Assembly: GCF_025399895.1 (NCBI RefSeq)
Contig: NZ_JAODUA010000004.1
Coordinates: 310,001-374,000 of the forward strand
Direction: 5' to 3'
Length of the DNA: 64,000 nucleotides
Source of the DNA: Streptomyces sp. ASQP_92
Lineage (GTDB): Bacteria > Actinomycetota > Actinomycetes > Streptomycetales > Streptomycetaceae
Shown: in pieces, positions 9,165 through 17,966 of the stretch
Layout of the letters: every line of letters begins with the position of its first letter
Position numbering within the stretch: position 1 is the stretch's first letter
Made by a program: the position numbers and the translations under genes
The notes under the pieces: model-generated
What the model saw: only the letters and a program-made list of their open reading frames with translations
Told to the model about the DNA's origin: nothing
Database searches by the model: none

Positions 9165-10442
9165 ATGGGTGGGGACCCGCGAGGCGGCGGGCCGACGGAC
9201 GGATCCGCCGGCACCGGGGCGCGCCCCGCCGCTCCGCCCAGGCTCGTCGGGGTGGTCTGGGGGCTGCTGATCCTCAACACGCTCGGCTCCGCCGGGGCGG
9301 TGACCATCGTCCCGTTGCCCCGGTCCCTCATCCAACTGGTCACCATGGGTTCACTGGTCGCCGCGTTCGCGCTGGCGCTGGCGCTCAATCCGCGCCTGCG
9401 GGTGCGCGCCAGTGCCCCGCTGTTCCTGCTCACGATGCTGCTGGTGTCGAGCGTGATCTCCAGTGCGCATTTGGAGGCCGGGTTCGGCGCCCTGTTCCGG
9501 TGCTTCCGGCTCGCCCTCTTCGTCGGCACGCTGTGGCTGCTGAGCCGGTGGTGGGGCGGCATGACGCTCGTCAGGCCCCACATCCGGATGTACTTCGCGG
9601 TGCTCGGATCGGTGGCCGTGGGGCTGGCCGTCTCGCCGGGCGCCGCGCTGCCCGGGCTCTACGGGGGGCGGCTGGTGGGCGCGTTGTGGCCGCTCACACC
9701 GCCGCAGATCGGCCAGTACGCCGCGGTGATCACCGGGCTCACCGTGCTGCTGGTCCTTGGCCGTCGCACCGACCGCACCAGCGCGCTGGTGGTCGTCATA
9801 CCCTCACTCGTCCTGCTCGCGCTGACCCACACCCGGACGGCGACGCTCGGCCTGCTGATCGGCTTGGCCCTGGCCATCGGCTCGCTCGTCATGACCAGTC
9901 CCGCCGCCCGCCGCCTGTTCACCTGGACCGTGCCGTGCGCAGCGGTGGCGGCGGTCGGATTCAGCTCCGCGCTCCAGACGTGGTTCCTGCGCGGGCAGAG
10001 CAAGGAGAACTTCTCCAACCTCACCGGCCGGGCCAAGGTCTGGGACGCCCTGCTCGCGGCGCCCCGGACGACCGGGGAGCGGGTGTTCGGCGTGGGCCTC
10101 GGCGACAAGTCGTTCGGCGGCCTGCCGATCGACAACAGCTGGCTCGCCGTCTACACCGAGCAGGGCCTGGTCGGCATCGCCCTGGTGGCCGCGCTCATGC
10201 TCGTCCTCGCCGGGGTCGCGCTGCTGCGGCCACCGTCCCTCGAACGAGCCTGCGCGATCTTCCTGATCAGCTACTGCGCGATCGCGTCGTACACCGAGGC
10301 CGGCCTCGGCGACGCGTCACCGTATCTGCTCCATCTGACACTGGCCGCCTCCCTGCTCGCGACGCCGGCCACGCCCCTGCCGCTCGCGACGCCCCACGGC
10401 CCGCGACGACGCGTCCCGCGCTGGGCCGAGGACCGGAGGTGA
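9165..10442 (+). CDS. O-antigen ligase/polymerase-like membrane protein (Wzy-like)
   Basis: Integral membrane protein of 425 residues with roughly ten hydrophobic segments, a cytoplasmic Gly/Ala/Pro-rich N-terminus, and a large extracytoplasmic loop (about 265-325, SKENFSNLTGRAKVWDALL) before the last segments. Such a loop is typical of Wzy polymerases and WaaL ligases, which vary strongly in sequence. It lies in the same operon as the Wzz-like and Wzx-like genes, which supports polymerase. The ATG at 9165 follows the previous stop by 1 bp. The proline/arginine-rich tail runs up to the next gene's ribosome-binding site. Polymerase versus ligase cannot be decided from sequence. Confidence 0.78.
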   Translation: MGGDPRGGGPTDGSAGTGARPAAPPRLVGVVWGLLILNTLGSAGAVTIVPLPRSLIQLVTMGSLVAAFALALALNPRLRVRASAPLFLLTMLLVSSVISSAHLEAGFGALFRCFRLALFVGTLWLLSRWWGGMTLVRPHIRMYFAVLGSVAVGLAVSPGAALPGLYGGRLVGALWPLTPPQIGQYAAVITGLTVLLVLGRRTDRTSALVVVIPSLVLLALTHTRTATLGLLIGLALAIGSLVMTSPAARRLFTWTVPCAAVAAVGFSSALQTWFLRGQSKENFSNLTGRAKVWDALLAAPRTTGERVFGVGLGDKSFGGLPIDNSWLAVYTEQGLVGIALVAALMLVLAGVALLRPPSLERACAIFLISYCAIASYTEAGLGDASPYLLHLTLAASLLATPATPLPLATPHGPRRRVPRWAEDRR

Positions 10443-10450
10443 CCGCGCCC

Positions 10451-11659
10451 ATGCACGTTCTCGTGGTGCACAACCGCTACTCCTCGGCGCAGCCGAGTGG
10501 GGAGAACAACGTCGTCGACCAGGAGGTGGAGCTGCTGCGCGCGGCCGGTCACCGGGTCGAGGTGTTCGAGCGGCGCAGCGACGACATCTCCGGCCTGTCC
10601 CTGCTGGGCAAGGCGGCGCTGCCGCTCCGTGTGCCCTGGAATCCGTCGGTCCGCGCCGAGCTCTCCGCCCGGCTTCGCGGCGAACACCCGGACGTGGTCC
10701 ACGTCCACAACGTCTTCCCGCTGCTGTCCCCGGCGGTCCTCGCCGCGTGCGCGGATGCCCGGGTGCCCGCCGTCGCCACGCTGCACAACTACACCCAGGT
10801 GTGCCCGCCCGGCACGCTGCGCCGGGACGGCCGCCCCTGCACCGAGTGCGTCGGGGCGACGCCGCTGCCCGCCGTCCGGCACGGCTGTTACCGCGGCTCC
10901 CGCCTCGCCACGGTGCCGCTCGCGGTCAGCCTGGCGGTCAACCGGCGGCGCTGGTGGTCCGGCGTGGAGCGTTTCCTGTGCATCTCCGCGGCCCAGCGTG
11001 ACGTCCTGGTACGGGCCGGCATGCCCTCCGAGCGGCTGGCGGTGAAGCACAACTTCGTGCCGGAGCCGGGCATTCGACGGGCGGGCGCGGGCGAGCACCT
11101 GCTGTATCTGGGGCGGCTCGCGGAGACCAAGGGCGTACCGCTGCTCATGGCCGCCTGGGACGAGCTGGCCGCCGGTGGCGGTGTGGGCGTGCCACTCGTG
11201 GTCGCCGGCGCCGGGCCGCTGGAGGGGGAGGTCGCCGCCTGGGCGGCGGGCCGGGACGACGTGCGCTACGTCGGCCTGTACGACCCGGCCCAGTGCCGAC
11301 AGGCCATCGCGCGAGCGGTCGCGGTGGTGGCTCCCTCGACCTGGCAGGAGGCGTTCGGCCTGGTGGTCGTGGAGGCGATGGCGGCGGGGGTCCCCGCCGT
11401 CGCCGCCGGTCACGGCGCCTTCGTCGAGCTCGTCGAGGACGGCGTGGCCGGGCTGCTGCACCGGCCGGGCGAGGCCGCCTCGCTCGCGTCCTGTCTGCGC
11501 CGCATCACCGCCGAGCCGTCCCGCAACCGGGAGATGGGCCGGGCGGCCCGGCGCCGTTACGAGCGGGATTTCGGCCCGGCCGTCGGGCTGGAGCGCCTGC
11601 TGGAGGAGTACCGCACCGCGATCGCGGGACGGTCGGAACGCATGGGGGGCAGCACATGA
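10451..11659 (+). CDS. Glycosyltransferase family 4
   Basis: GT-B fold glycosyltransferase of 402 residues. The N-terminal domain has NRYSSAQPSGENNVV and HVHNVFPLLSP, then a Cys-containing loop (CPPGTLRRDGRPCTECVG) seen in one GT4 subgroup. The C-terminal domain has the nucleotide-sugar binding stretch EAFGLVVVEAMAAGVPAV near 305-322. It should transfer a sugar from a nucleotide donor with retention during repeat-unit assembly. I chose ATG 10451 because GGAGG lies at 10435-10439; GTG 10439, overlapping the previous stop, is also possible. Its own stop overlaps the methyltransferase ATG. Confidence 0.9.
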   Translation: MHVLVVHNRYSSAQPSGENNVVDQEVELLRAAGHRVEVFERRSDDISGLSLLGKAALPLRVPWNPSVRAELSARLRGEHPDVVHVHNVFPLLSPAVLAACADARVPAVATLHNYTQVCPPGTLRRDGRPCTECVGATPLPAVRHGCYRGSRLATVPLAVSLAVNRRRWWSGVERFLCISAAQRDVLVRAGMPSERLAVKHNFVPEPGIRRAGAGEHLLYLGRLAETKGVPLLMAAWDELAAGGGVGVPLVVAGAGPLEGEVAAWAAGRDDVRYVGLYDPAQCRQAIARAVAVVAPSTWQEAFGLVVVEAMAAGVPAVAAGHGAFVELVEDGVAGLLHRPGEAASLASCLRRITAEPSRNREMGRAARRRYERDFGPAVGLERLLEEYRTAIAGRSERMGGST

Positions 11660-12891
11660 CACGATGCCGACTCTGCGGCTCGACGGCGCTGGCAAGCGTC
11701 GTCGATCTCGGGGCGACACCACCGTGCGAGAGCTTTCTCGCCGCGGACGAACTGGACCGGGCCGAGCCCGCGTACCCGCTGCACCTGCGGGTCTGCACCG
11801 ACTGCTGGTTGGCGCAGATCCCGCCGCTGATCACGCCGGAGGAGACGTTCACGCAGTACGCGTACTTCTCCTCGTACTCGACGTCCTGGGTGGAGCACGC
11901 GCGCACCTTCGTCAACGATGCCGTGCGGCGCCTCGCTCTTGGCGCCGACTCCTTCGTGGTCGAGGTCGCCAGCAACGACGGATATCTGCTGAAGCACCTG
12001 GTGGACCGGGGGGTCCGCTGCCTCGGCATCGAACCGTCGGTGAACGTCGGCGCCGCGGCGCGGGACGCGGGCGTGCCCACGCTCACGGAGTTCCTCGCGC
12101 CGGCGACCGGCGCCGCCGTCCGCGCCGAACACGGCCCCGCGGACCTGGTCGTGGCCAACAACGTGTACGCGCACATCCCCGATGTCGTCGGGTTCACGCG
12201 GGGGCTGCGCGCTCTGGTGGCCGACGACGGCTGGGTCTCCATCGAGGTCCAGCACCTGCTGACCCTGATGGAGGAGAACCAGTACGACACCATCTACCAC
12301 GAGCACTTCCAGTACTACACGGTCGCGTCCGCGATCCGGGCCCTGGCCAGCGGTGGACTCGCGCTCGTGGACGTCGAGTTGCTGCCCACGCACGGGGGAT
12401 CCATCCGGCTGTGGGCCCGGCCCGCCGAAGCGGCCGGGGAGCCGTCCCCGGCGGTCGCCGATGTGCTGGCCCGCGAGAAGGCCGCCGGGCTCCAGGAGCT
12501 GTCCGGCTACGGCGAGTTCTCCGCCCGCGTCGCCAAGGTGCGCCGGGATCTGCTGCGGTTCCTCATCGAGGCGGCCGAGCGCGGTGAGACGGTCGTCGGC
12601 TACGGAGCCCCGGGCAAGGGCAACACCCTGCTCAACCACTGCGGCATCCGGCCCGACCTGCTCCCGTACACGGTCGACCGCAACCCGTACAAGCACGGCA
12701 GGTTCACGCCCGGCACCCGCATCCCGATCCTGCCGCCCGAGCAGATCGGCATCGACCGGCCCGACTACGTCCTGGTCCTGCCCTGGAACCTGCGGGCCGA
12801 GCTGGTCGAGCAACTCTCCTTCGTCGGCGCCTGGGGCGGCCGGCTGGTCTTCCCCATCCCGGAACTGAGCATTGTCGAGGTCACGCCATGA
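11656..12891 (+). CDS. Class I SAM-dependent sugar C-methyltransferase (TylCIII/NovU-like)
   Basis: Protein of 411 residues with the three-part layout of sugar C-methyltransferases. An N-terminal zinc-binding region has two Cys pairs (CRLCG at residues 4-8 and CTDC near 49). The central SAM fold has VVEVASNDGYLLKHL near 97-111. The C-terminal domain carries GAPGKGNTLLNHCGI near 316-330. Relatives methylate C-3 or C-5 of dTDP- or CDP-deoxysugars, producing branched sugars. Here it stands with a nucleotidyltransferase, SDR and aminotransferase, so a branched amino sugar is plausible. ATGA overlaps link it to both neighbours. Confidence 0.88.
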   Translation: MTRCRLCGSTALASVVDLGATPPCESFLAADELDRAEPAYPLHLRVCTDCWLAQIPPLITPEETFTQYAYFSSYSTSWVEHARTFVNDAVRRLALGADSFVVEVASNDGYLLKHLVDRGVRCLGIEPSVNVGAAARDAGVPTLTEFLAPATGAAVRAEHGPADLVVANNVYAHIPDVVGFTRGLRALVADDGWVSIEVQHLLTLMEENQYDTIYHEHFQYYTVASAIRALASGGLALVDVELLPTHGGSIRLWARPAEAAGEPSPAVADVLAREKAAGLQELSGYGEFSARVAKVRRDLLRFLIEAAERGETVVGYGAPGKGNTLLNHCGIRPDLLPYTVDRNPYKHGRFTPGTRIPILPPEQIGIDRPDYVLVLPWNLRAELVEQLSFVGAWGGRLVFPIPELSIVEVTP

Positions 12892-13697
12892 AGGTCGTTC
12901 TGTTCTGCGGCGGTTATGGGCTGCGCATGCGCCACGGCGCCTCCGACGACATGCCCAAGCCGATGGCCATGGTCGGCCCGAGGCCGCTGATCTGGCATGT
13001 CATGCGCTACTACGCCTACTACGGGCACACGGAGTTCATCCTGTGCCTCGGCTACGGGGCCCATCACATCAAGGACTTCTTCCTCAACTACGAGGAGACG
13101 ACGTCCAACGACTTCGTGCTGCGCGGCGGGCAGACCGAGCTGCTGTCCACCGACATCTCCTCTTGGACGATCACCTTCGCGCAGACCGGCATCGAATCGC
13201 CGATCGGGGAGCGGTTGCGCCGGGTGCGCCACCACCTGGACGGCGACGAGATGTTCCTCGCCAATTACGCCGATGTGCTCACCGACGCGCCGCTGCCGCA
13301 GATGATCGACCGGTTCTCACGCCGCGACGCCGGTGCGTCGATGATGGTGGTGCCGCCGCAGTCCTCGTTCCACTGTGTGGAGTTGGGCGAGGACGGCCTG
13401 GTCGGAGGCATCACCGCGGTGAGCGAACTGCCGCTGTGGGAGAACGGCGGCTACTTCGTGCTGCGCCAGGAGGTGTTCGACCACATCCCCGAGGGCGGGG
13501 ACCTGGTGGCCGACGGCTGTGCCCAACTGGCCAAGCGGGGACGGCTGGTGGCCCACCAGCACCGCGGTTTCTGGAAGCCGACCGACACCGTGAAGGAGCG
13601 GGCCGCGCTCGACGCCGCCTACGCCCGGGGCGAGCGTCCCTGGGCCGTGTGGGAACGTGACGGCGCGGCAGCGGGCATCGAGGCGGGGACCCGTTGA
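12888..13697 (+). CDS. Sugar-1-phosphate nucleotidyltransferase (glucose-1-phosphate cytidylyltransferase-like)
   Basis: Protein of 269 residues with the NTP-transferase start MKVVLFCGGYGLRMR and MPKPMAMVG, and the RfbF-like stretch CLGYGAHHIKDFFLNYEE. This pattern is closest to glucose-1-phosphate cytidylyltransferases, which make CDP-glucose from CTP and sugar-1-phosphate. No CDP-glucose 4,6-dehydratase is visible in the window, so the activated sugar may take another route or the dehydratase may lie to the left. ATGA overlap upstream and TTGA overlap downstream couple it to the methyltransferase and PIG-L genes. Confidence 0.85.
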   Translation: MKVVLFCGGYGLRMRHGASDDMPKPMAMVGPRPLIWHVMRYYAYYGHTEFILCLGYGAHHIKDFFLNYEETTSNDFVLRGGQTELLSTDISSWTITFAQTGIESPIGERLRRVRHHLDGDEMFLANYADVLTDAPLPQMIDRFSRRDAGASMMVVPPQSSFHCVELGEDGLVGGITAVSELPLWENGGYFVLRQEVFDHIPEGGDLVADGCAQLAKRGRLVAHQHRGFWKPTDTVKERAALDAAYARGERPWAVWERDGAAAGIEAGTR

Positions 13698-14341
13698 TCC
13701 GGCTCGGCGCCGGGCGCCCGGAACGGCTCGTCGCGGTGGGCGCGCACTGCGACGACATCGCCATCGGCGCCGGCGGCACGCTCCTCGCGCTGTGCCTCGC
13801 CCGGCCGGGCATCCGCGTCGACGCCCTGGTGCTGTCCGGCGGCGGCAGCGAGCGGGAGCAGGAGGAGCGGGCCGCGCTCGACGCCTTCTGCCCCGGCGCG
13901 GACGTAGATGTGACCGTCCTCAAGCTGCCGGACGGACGGCTGCCGGCGCACTGGGACGAGGCCAAGGCCGCGGTCGAGGAACTGCGCTCGCGGACCGAGC
14001 CCGATCTGGTCCTCGCCCCCCGCACCGATGACGCGCACCAGGACCACCGGGGCCTGGCGAAGCTCCTGACGACCGCCTTCCGTGACCATCTGGTGCTCGG
14101 CTACGAGATCGTCAAGTGGGACGGCGACCTCGGCCGTCCCACGGCCTACCAGCCGCTGACACCGCAGGTCGCGGAATGCAAGGCGGCGCTGCTGTCGGAG
14201 CACTACCCCTCGCAGCGGCACCGGCCCTGGTTCGACCGGGAGGCCTTCCTCGGTCTTGCCCGGATCCGCGGCATCGAATGCCATGAGCGCTATGCCGAGG
14301 CGTTCGCCGTCACCAAACTCGTTCTCGATCTGGGGGATTGA
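13694..14341 (+). CDS. PIG-L/LmbE family N-deacetylase
   Basis: Protein of 215 residues with the zinc site AHCDDIAIG near residues 17-25 (usual AHPDD, here His-Cys-Asp-Asp) and the second motif PRTDDAHQDHRG near 109-120. The family removes acetyl groups from N-acetylated sugars such as GlcNAc-PI or mycothiol precursors. In this operon it probably deacetylates a sugar nucleotide or lipid-linked sugar. The start is a TTG overlapping the previous stop (TTGA), and the sequence aligns from that point with no good alternative. The SDR gene starts 3 bp after its stop. Confidence 0.88.
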   Translation: MIRLGAGRPERLVAVGAHCDDIAIGAGGTLLALCLARPGIRVDALVLSGGGSEREQEERAALDAFCPGADVDVTVLKLPDGRLPAHWDEAKAAVEELRSRTEPDLVLAPRTDDAHQDHRGLAKLLTTAFRDHLVLGYEIVKWDGDLGRPTAYQPLTPQVAECKAALLSEHYPSQRHRPWFDREAFLGLARIRGIECHERYAEAFAVTKLVLDLGD

Positions 14342-14344
14342 ACC

Positions 14345-15409
14345 GTGCGCGTACTGCTGACCGGACACCAGGGCTACCTGGGCACCGTGATGGCCCCGGT
14401 GCTCAGGGCCGCCGGGCACGAGGTCGTCGGCCTCGACTCCGGCCTGTTCGCCGACTGTGTGCTCGGGCCGCCGCCGGTGGACCCGCCGGGGGTCGGGGCT
14501 TCCCCGGCCGGAGCGGCGCCGAGCACCTGGGGCCGGGTGGATCTGCGCGACATCACGGCCGAGCACGTGGCGGGCGTGGACGCCGTGATCCATCTGGCCG
14601 CGCTGTCCAACGACCCGCTGGGGTCGCTGGCGCCGGAGCTCACCTTCGACATCAACCACCACGCGTCCGTACGCCTCGCCACCCTGGCCCGCGACGCGGG
14701 AGTGCGGCGCTTCCTGTACGCCTCGACCTGCTCGGTGTACGGCGCCGCGGGCGGTGACGAGCTGGTGGCGGAGGACGCCCCGCTGCGCCCGGTGACGCCA
14801 TACGCCGAGTCCAAGGTGAGGGTGGAGGACGATCTGCACGCGCTGGCCGACGGCGATTTCAGCCCCGTCTGCATGCGCAACGCAACCGCCTTCGGCTACT
14901 CACCCCGGCTGCGCGCGGACATCGTGCTGAACAACCTGGTGGGCCACGCCCTCCTGTCCGGCGAGGTCCTCGTGCTCTCCGACGGCACGCCCTGGCGCCC
15001 CCTGGTGCACGCCGCCGACATCGCACGGGCCTTCACGGCCGCGCTGACCGCGCCACGGGAGGCGGTGCACGACCGGGCCTTCAACATCGGCAGCGAGATC
15101 AACAACGTCACGGTCGCCGAGATCGCCGAGCAGGTCGCCGAGGCGGTCGCCGGCTCGCGGGTGGTGATCACCGGCGAGAACGGCGCGGACCCGCGCTCCT
15201 ACCGCGTGGACTTCTCCCGCTTCCGCGCCGCCGTCCCCGGCTTCGACTGCGAGTGGACGGTGAAGCAGGGCGCCCTCGAACTCGCCGACGCCTACCGCGA
15301 GTTCGGACTGACGCGGGAGGACTTCGAGCGGCGCTTCACCCGCCTCGCCGTCCTGCGCGCGGCCTCCGAGGCCGGCACGGTCGACGAGACACTGCGGTGG
15401 CGCCGGTGA
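14345..15409 (+). CDS. NAD-dependent epimerase/dehydratase (extended SDR)
   Basis: Extended short-chain dehydrogenase of 354 residues. It has TGHQGYLG near residues 6-13 for NAD binding and the catalytic YAESK at 153-157, preceded by the Ser/Thr-rich YASTCSVYG strand. It should oxidise, epimerise or dehydrate a nucleotide sugar; position and neighbours cannot fix which reaction. The start is GTG 14345, 3 bp after the PIG-L stop. The stop overlaps the next gene's GTG. Confidence 0.9.
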   Translation: MRVLLTGHQGYLGTVMAPVLRAAGHEVVGLDSGLFADCVLGPPPVDPPGVGASPAGAAPSTWGRVDLRDITAEHVAGVDAVIHLAALSNDPLGSLAPELTFDINHHASVRLATLARDAGVRRFLYASTCSVYGAAGGDELVAEDAPLRPVTPYAESKVRVEDDLHALADGDFSPVCMRNATAFGYSPRLRADIVLNNLVGHALLSGEVLVLSDGTPWRPLVHAADIARAFTAALTAPREAVHDRAFNIGSEINNVTVAEIAEQVAEAVAGSRVVITGENGADPRSYRVDFSRFRAAVPGFDCEWTVKQGALELADAYREFGLTREDFERRFTRLAVLRAASEAGTVDETLRWRR

Positions 15410-16680
15410 CCGCGCTCGGCGAGGAGATGCACACGCTGGTGGAGCGGCTCTATCCGCTGTGCCGCAGCATCACCGGGGACGGGGTGCGCGCCACCCTCGC
15501 GATCATCGACGAGTACATCCCGCTCCAGGTGCACGAAGTGCCCACCGGTACACGGGTGTTGGACTGGACGGTTCCGCAGGAGTGGAACATCCGGGACGCG
15601 TACATCGCCGACGCGGCGGGCCGCCGGGTCGTCGACTTCGCCGCGTCCAATCTGCATGTGCTCGGCTACAGCGTGCCGGTGTCGGCCACCATGTCACTGG
15701 CCGAGCTCCGCCCCCATCTGCACACCCTGCCGGACCAGCCCGCCCTGGTGCCGTACCGCACGAGTTACTACAAGCCGCAGTGGGGGTTCTGCCTGGCCCA
15801 GGACGCCCTGGACGCGCTGCCGGACGGCGAGTACGAGGTGTGTGTCGACTCCACGCTCGCCGATGGCCATCTCACCTACGCCGAGCACGTGGTGCCCGGC
15901 CGGGTCGCCGACGAGGTGATCGTCTCCTGCCATGTGTGCCACCCCTCGCTCGCCAACGACAATCTGGCCGGCATCGCGGTGGCGGTGTTCCTGGCGCGGG
16001 CGCTGGCGGAGCAAACGCCTCACTACACTTACCGGTTCCTGTTCGCGCCGGGCACCATCGGAGCGATCACCTGGCTGGCCCGCAACGCGGAGCGGGTGGA
16101 GCGCGTCAAGCACGGCCTGGTGCTCGCCTGCGCCGGCGACCGGGGGAACCTGACGTACAAGCAGAGCAGAAACGGCGACGCGGAGATCGACCGGGTGATG
16201 CGGCACGTCCTGCTCGCGTCCCAACGCCCGCACACGGTCAACGAGTTCACTCCCTACGGCTATGACGAGCGGCAGTTCTGCTCCCCCGGCTTCGATCTCG
16301 GTGTGGGCTCGCTCAGCCGGACGCCGTACGCGGGTTATCCCGAGTACCACACCTCGGCGGACGACCCCGGCTTCGTCCGCCCCGAGGCCATGGCGGACAC
16401 CCTCGCCGTGTGCCGCGAGGCGTTCGCCGTCCTCGACCGCAACCGCCGATACGTCAACCTCAGCCCTTATGGCGAACCGCAGTTGGGCCGGCGGGGCCTT
16501 TACGACTCGCTCGGCGGCCGCAGCGATGCGAAAGAGGCCGAGATGGCCATGTTGTGGGTGCTCAACTACTCCGACGGCGAGCACAGTCTGCTGGACATCG
16601 CCGAGCGGTCGCGGCTGCCGTTCGACGCGGTCGCCGCCGCGGCCGGCGCCCTGCATGATGCCGGGCTGATCAAGGCATGA
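15406..16680 (+). CDS. DUF4910 aminopeptidase-like protein with C-terminal winged-helix domain
   Basis: Protein of 424 residues with a DUF2172/DUF4910 layout: an N-terminal region (LYPLCRSITGDGVRATL), an M28-like zinc peptidase core (SCHVCHPSLANDNLAG near 176-191) and a C-terminal winged-helix-like tail (about 378-424, ending ALHDAGLIKA). These COG4310-type proteins recur in surface-polysaccharide loci, but their reaction is not established to my knowledge. Candidates are hydrolysis of an amide on the glycan, or, run in reverse, amide formation on an amino sugar. GTG 15406 overlaps the SDR stop; GTG 15397 and ATG 15427 are alternatives. The stop overlaps the flippase ATG. Confidence 0.82.
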   Translation: MTALGEEMHTLVERLYPLCRSITGDGVRATLAIIDEYIPLQVHEVPTGTRVLDWTVPQEWNIRDAYIADAAGRRVVDFAASNLHVLGYSVPVSATMSLAELRPHLHTLPDQPALVPYRTSYYKPQWGFCLAQDALDALPDGEYEVCVDSTLADGHLTYAEHVVPGRVADEVIVSCHVCHPSLANDNLAGIAVAVFLARALAEQTPHYTYRFLFAPGTIGAITWLARNAERVERVKHGLVLACAGDRGNLTYKQSRNGDAEIDRVMRHVLLASQRPHTVNEFTPYGYDERQFCSPGFDLGVGSLSRTPYAGYPEYHTSADDPGFVRPEAMADTLAVCREAFAVLDRNRRYVNLSPYGEPQLGRRGLYDSLGGRSDAKEAEMAMLWVLNYSDGEHSLLDIAERSRLPFDAVAAAAGALHDAGLIKA

Positions 16681-17966
16681 CGCCCATGGCCGAAACGGAG
16701 GAGACGACAGCGCCCGGGGGTGCCCGGCGAGCCGTCGTCGGCCGCCTGTCGTGGGGGCTCGCCGACCAGGCCGCCTCCAGCGTCTCCAACTTCGCCGTGG
16801 GCATCTACGTGGCCCGCTCGCTCGGCCTGACCGCGTTCGGCGTGTTCAGCCTGGCCTGGGTGACCTACGGCGTGGTGCTCAGCGTCTCCCGGGGCCTCGC
16901 CACCGACCCGCTCGTGGTGCGCTTCAGCGGCGTACCGGAGGCGTCCTGGCGTACGGCGGTGGCCCGTTCGGCCGGCACCTCCCTCGCCGTCGGCGCCGCG
17001 ATCGGCGCGGCGTGTCTGGCGGCCGGACTGGCTCTGGGCGGTGGCGTGGGGCCCGCGTTCGCCTGCCTCGGCGTCATGCTGCCGGGCTTGTTGGTGCAGG
17101 ACGCGTGGCGTTACGCGTTCTTCGCGGCCGGCGCGGGGCGCAAGGCGTTCGTCAACGACCTCGTCTGGGGCCTCGCGCTCGTTCCGGCCCTGGTGATGGC
17201 GGCCCGCGTGGACACCGTCGCCGCGTTCGTGCTCGCCTGGGGCGGATCCGCCACGGTGGCCGCGGCCTACGGCTCCTTCCAGTCCGGTATCCGGCCCCGG
17301 GTGGGCGAGGCGCGCCTGTGGCTTCGCGAGCAGCGCGACCTCGGCTACCGGTATCTGGCCGAGAACGTCGGTGTCAGCGGTGCGAGCCAACTGCGGGCGT
17401 ACGGTCTCGGCGCGATCGTCGGGGTCGGCGCGGTCGGTGTGGTCCGGGGCGCCGAGCTCCTCCTGGGCCCGTTCATGGCGCTGCTCATGGGCCTTTCCCT
17501 GGTCACCGTCGCGGAGGCGGCACGGGTCCTGCGACGGTCCCCGGACCGGCTTCGCGGCTTCTGCCTCCTGCTGGGCGGCGGGCAGGCCGTCGCCGCTCTG
17601 CTCTGGGGGGCCGCGCTGCTGCTCATGCCGGACAGGATCGGCGAACTCGCGCTCGGCGACGTCTGGAGTTCCGCGTCGGCGCTGATCGTGCCGATCACCC
17701 TCGGTGTCGCGGGCGCCGGGCTCGGCACCGGCGCGGCGGCCGGCCTGCGCGCGCTCGCCGCGGCCCGCCGCAGCCTGCGCTGTCAGCTCTTCGCCTCCAC
17801 CTGTTACGTCGTCGGCGGGCTCGGCGGGGCGGCCGCGGCCGACACGGCCGGCTCGGCCTGGGGCGTCGCCGCCGCAACGGCCTGCGGCTCCGTCATGTGG
17901 TGGCTCCACCTGCGCTCCGCCCTGCGCGAGCACCACCACTCCATCCGTGAAGTGAGGACGCCTTGA
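16677..17966 (+). CDS. Polysaccharide flippase (Wzx/MATE-like)
   Basis: Membrane protein of 429 residues with about 11-12 hydrophobic segments arranged like the oligosaccharide flippase family. Its opening GRLSWGLADQAASSVSNFAVGIYVARSLG is the typical first helix region with charged and polar residues. It should move the undecaprenyl-linked repeat unit across the membrane for polymerisation by the Wzy-like protein. The ATG at 16677 overlaps the preceding stop (ATGA); ATG 16686 is an alternative. The following GT2 starts in a TTGA overlap. Confidence 0.85.
   Translation: MTPMAETEETTAPGGARRAVVGRLSWGLADQAASSVSNFAVGIYVARSLGLTAFGVFSLAWVTYGVVLSVSRGLATDPLVVRFSGVPEASWRTAVARSAGTSLAVGAAIGAACLAAGLALGGGVGPAFACLGVMLPGLLVQDAWRYAFFAAGAGRKAFVNDLVWGLALVPALVMAARVDTVAAFVLAWGGSATVAAAYGSFQSGIRPRVGEARLWLREQRDLGYRYLAENVGVSGASQLRAYGLGAIVGVGAVGVVRGAELLLGPFMALLMGLSLVTVAEAARVLRRSPDRLRGFCLLLGGGQAVAALLWGAALLLMPDRIGELALGDVWSSASALIVPITLGVAGAGLGTGAAAGLRALAAARRSLRCQLFASTCYVVGGLGGAAAADTAGSAWGVAAATACGSVMWWLHLRSALREHHHSIREVRTP

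Noticed and set aside
7250..9583. 777-codon antisense frame over the beta-helix and polymerase genes
   Set aside because: Long open frames are expected opposite high-GC genes; no conserved sequence.
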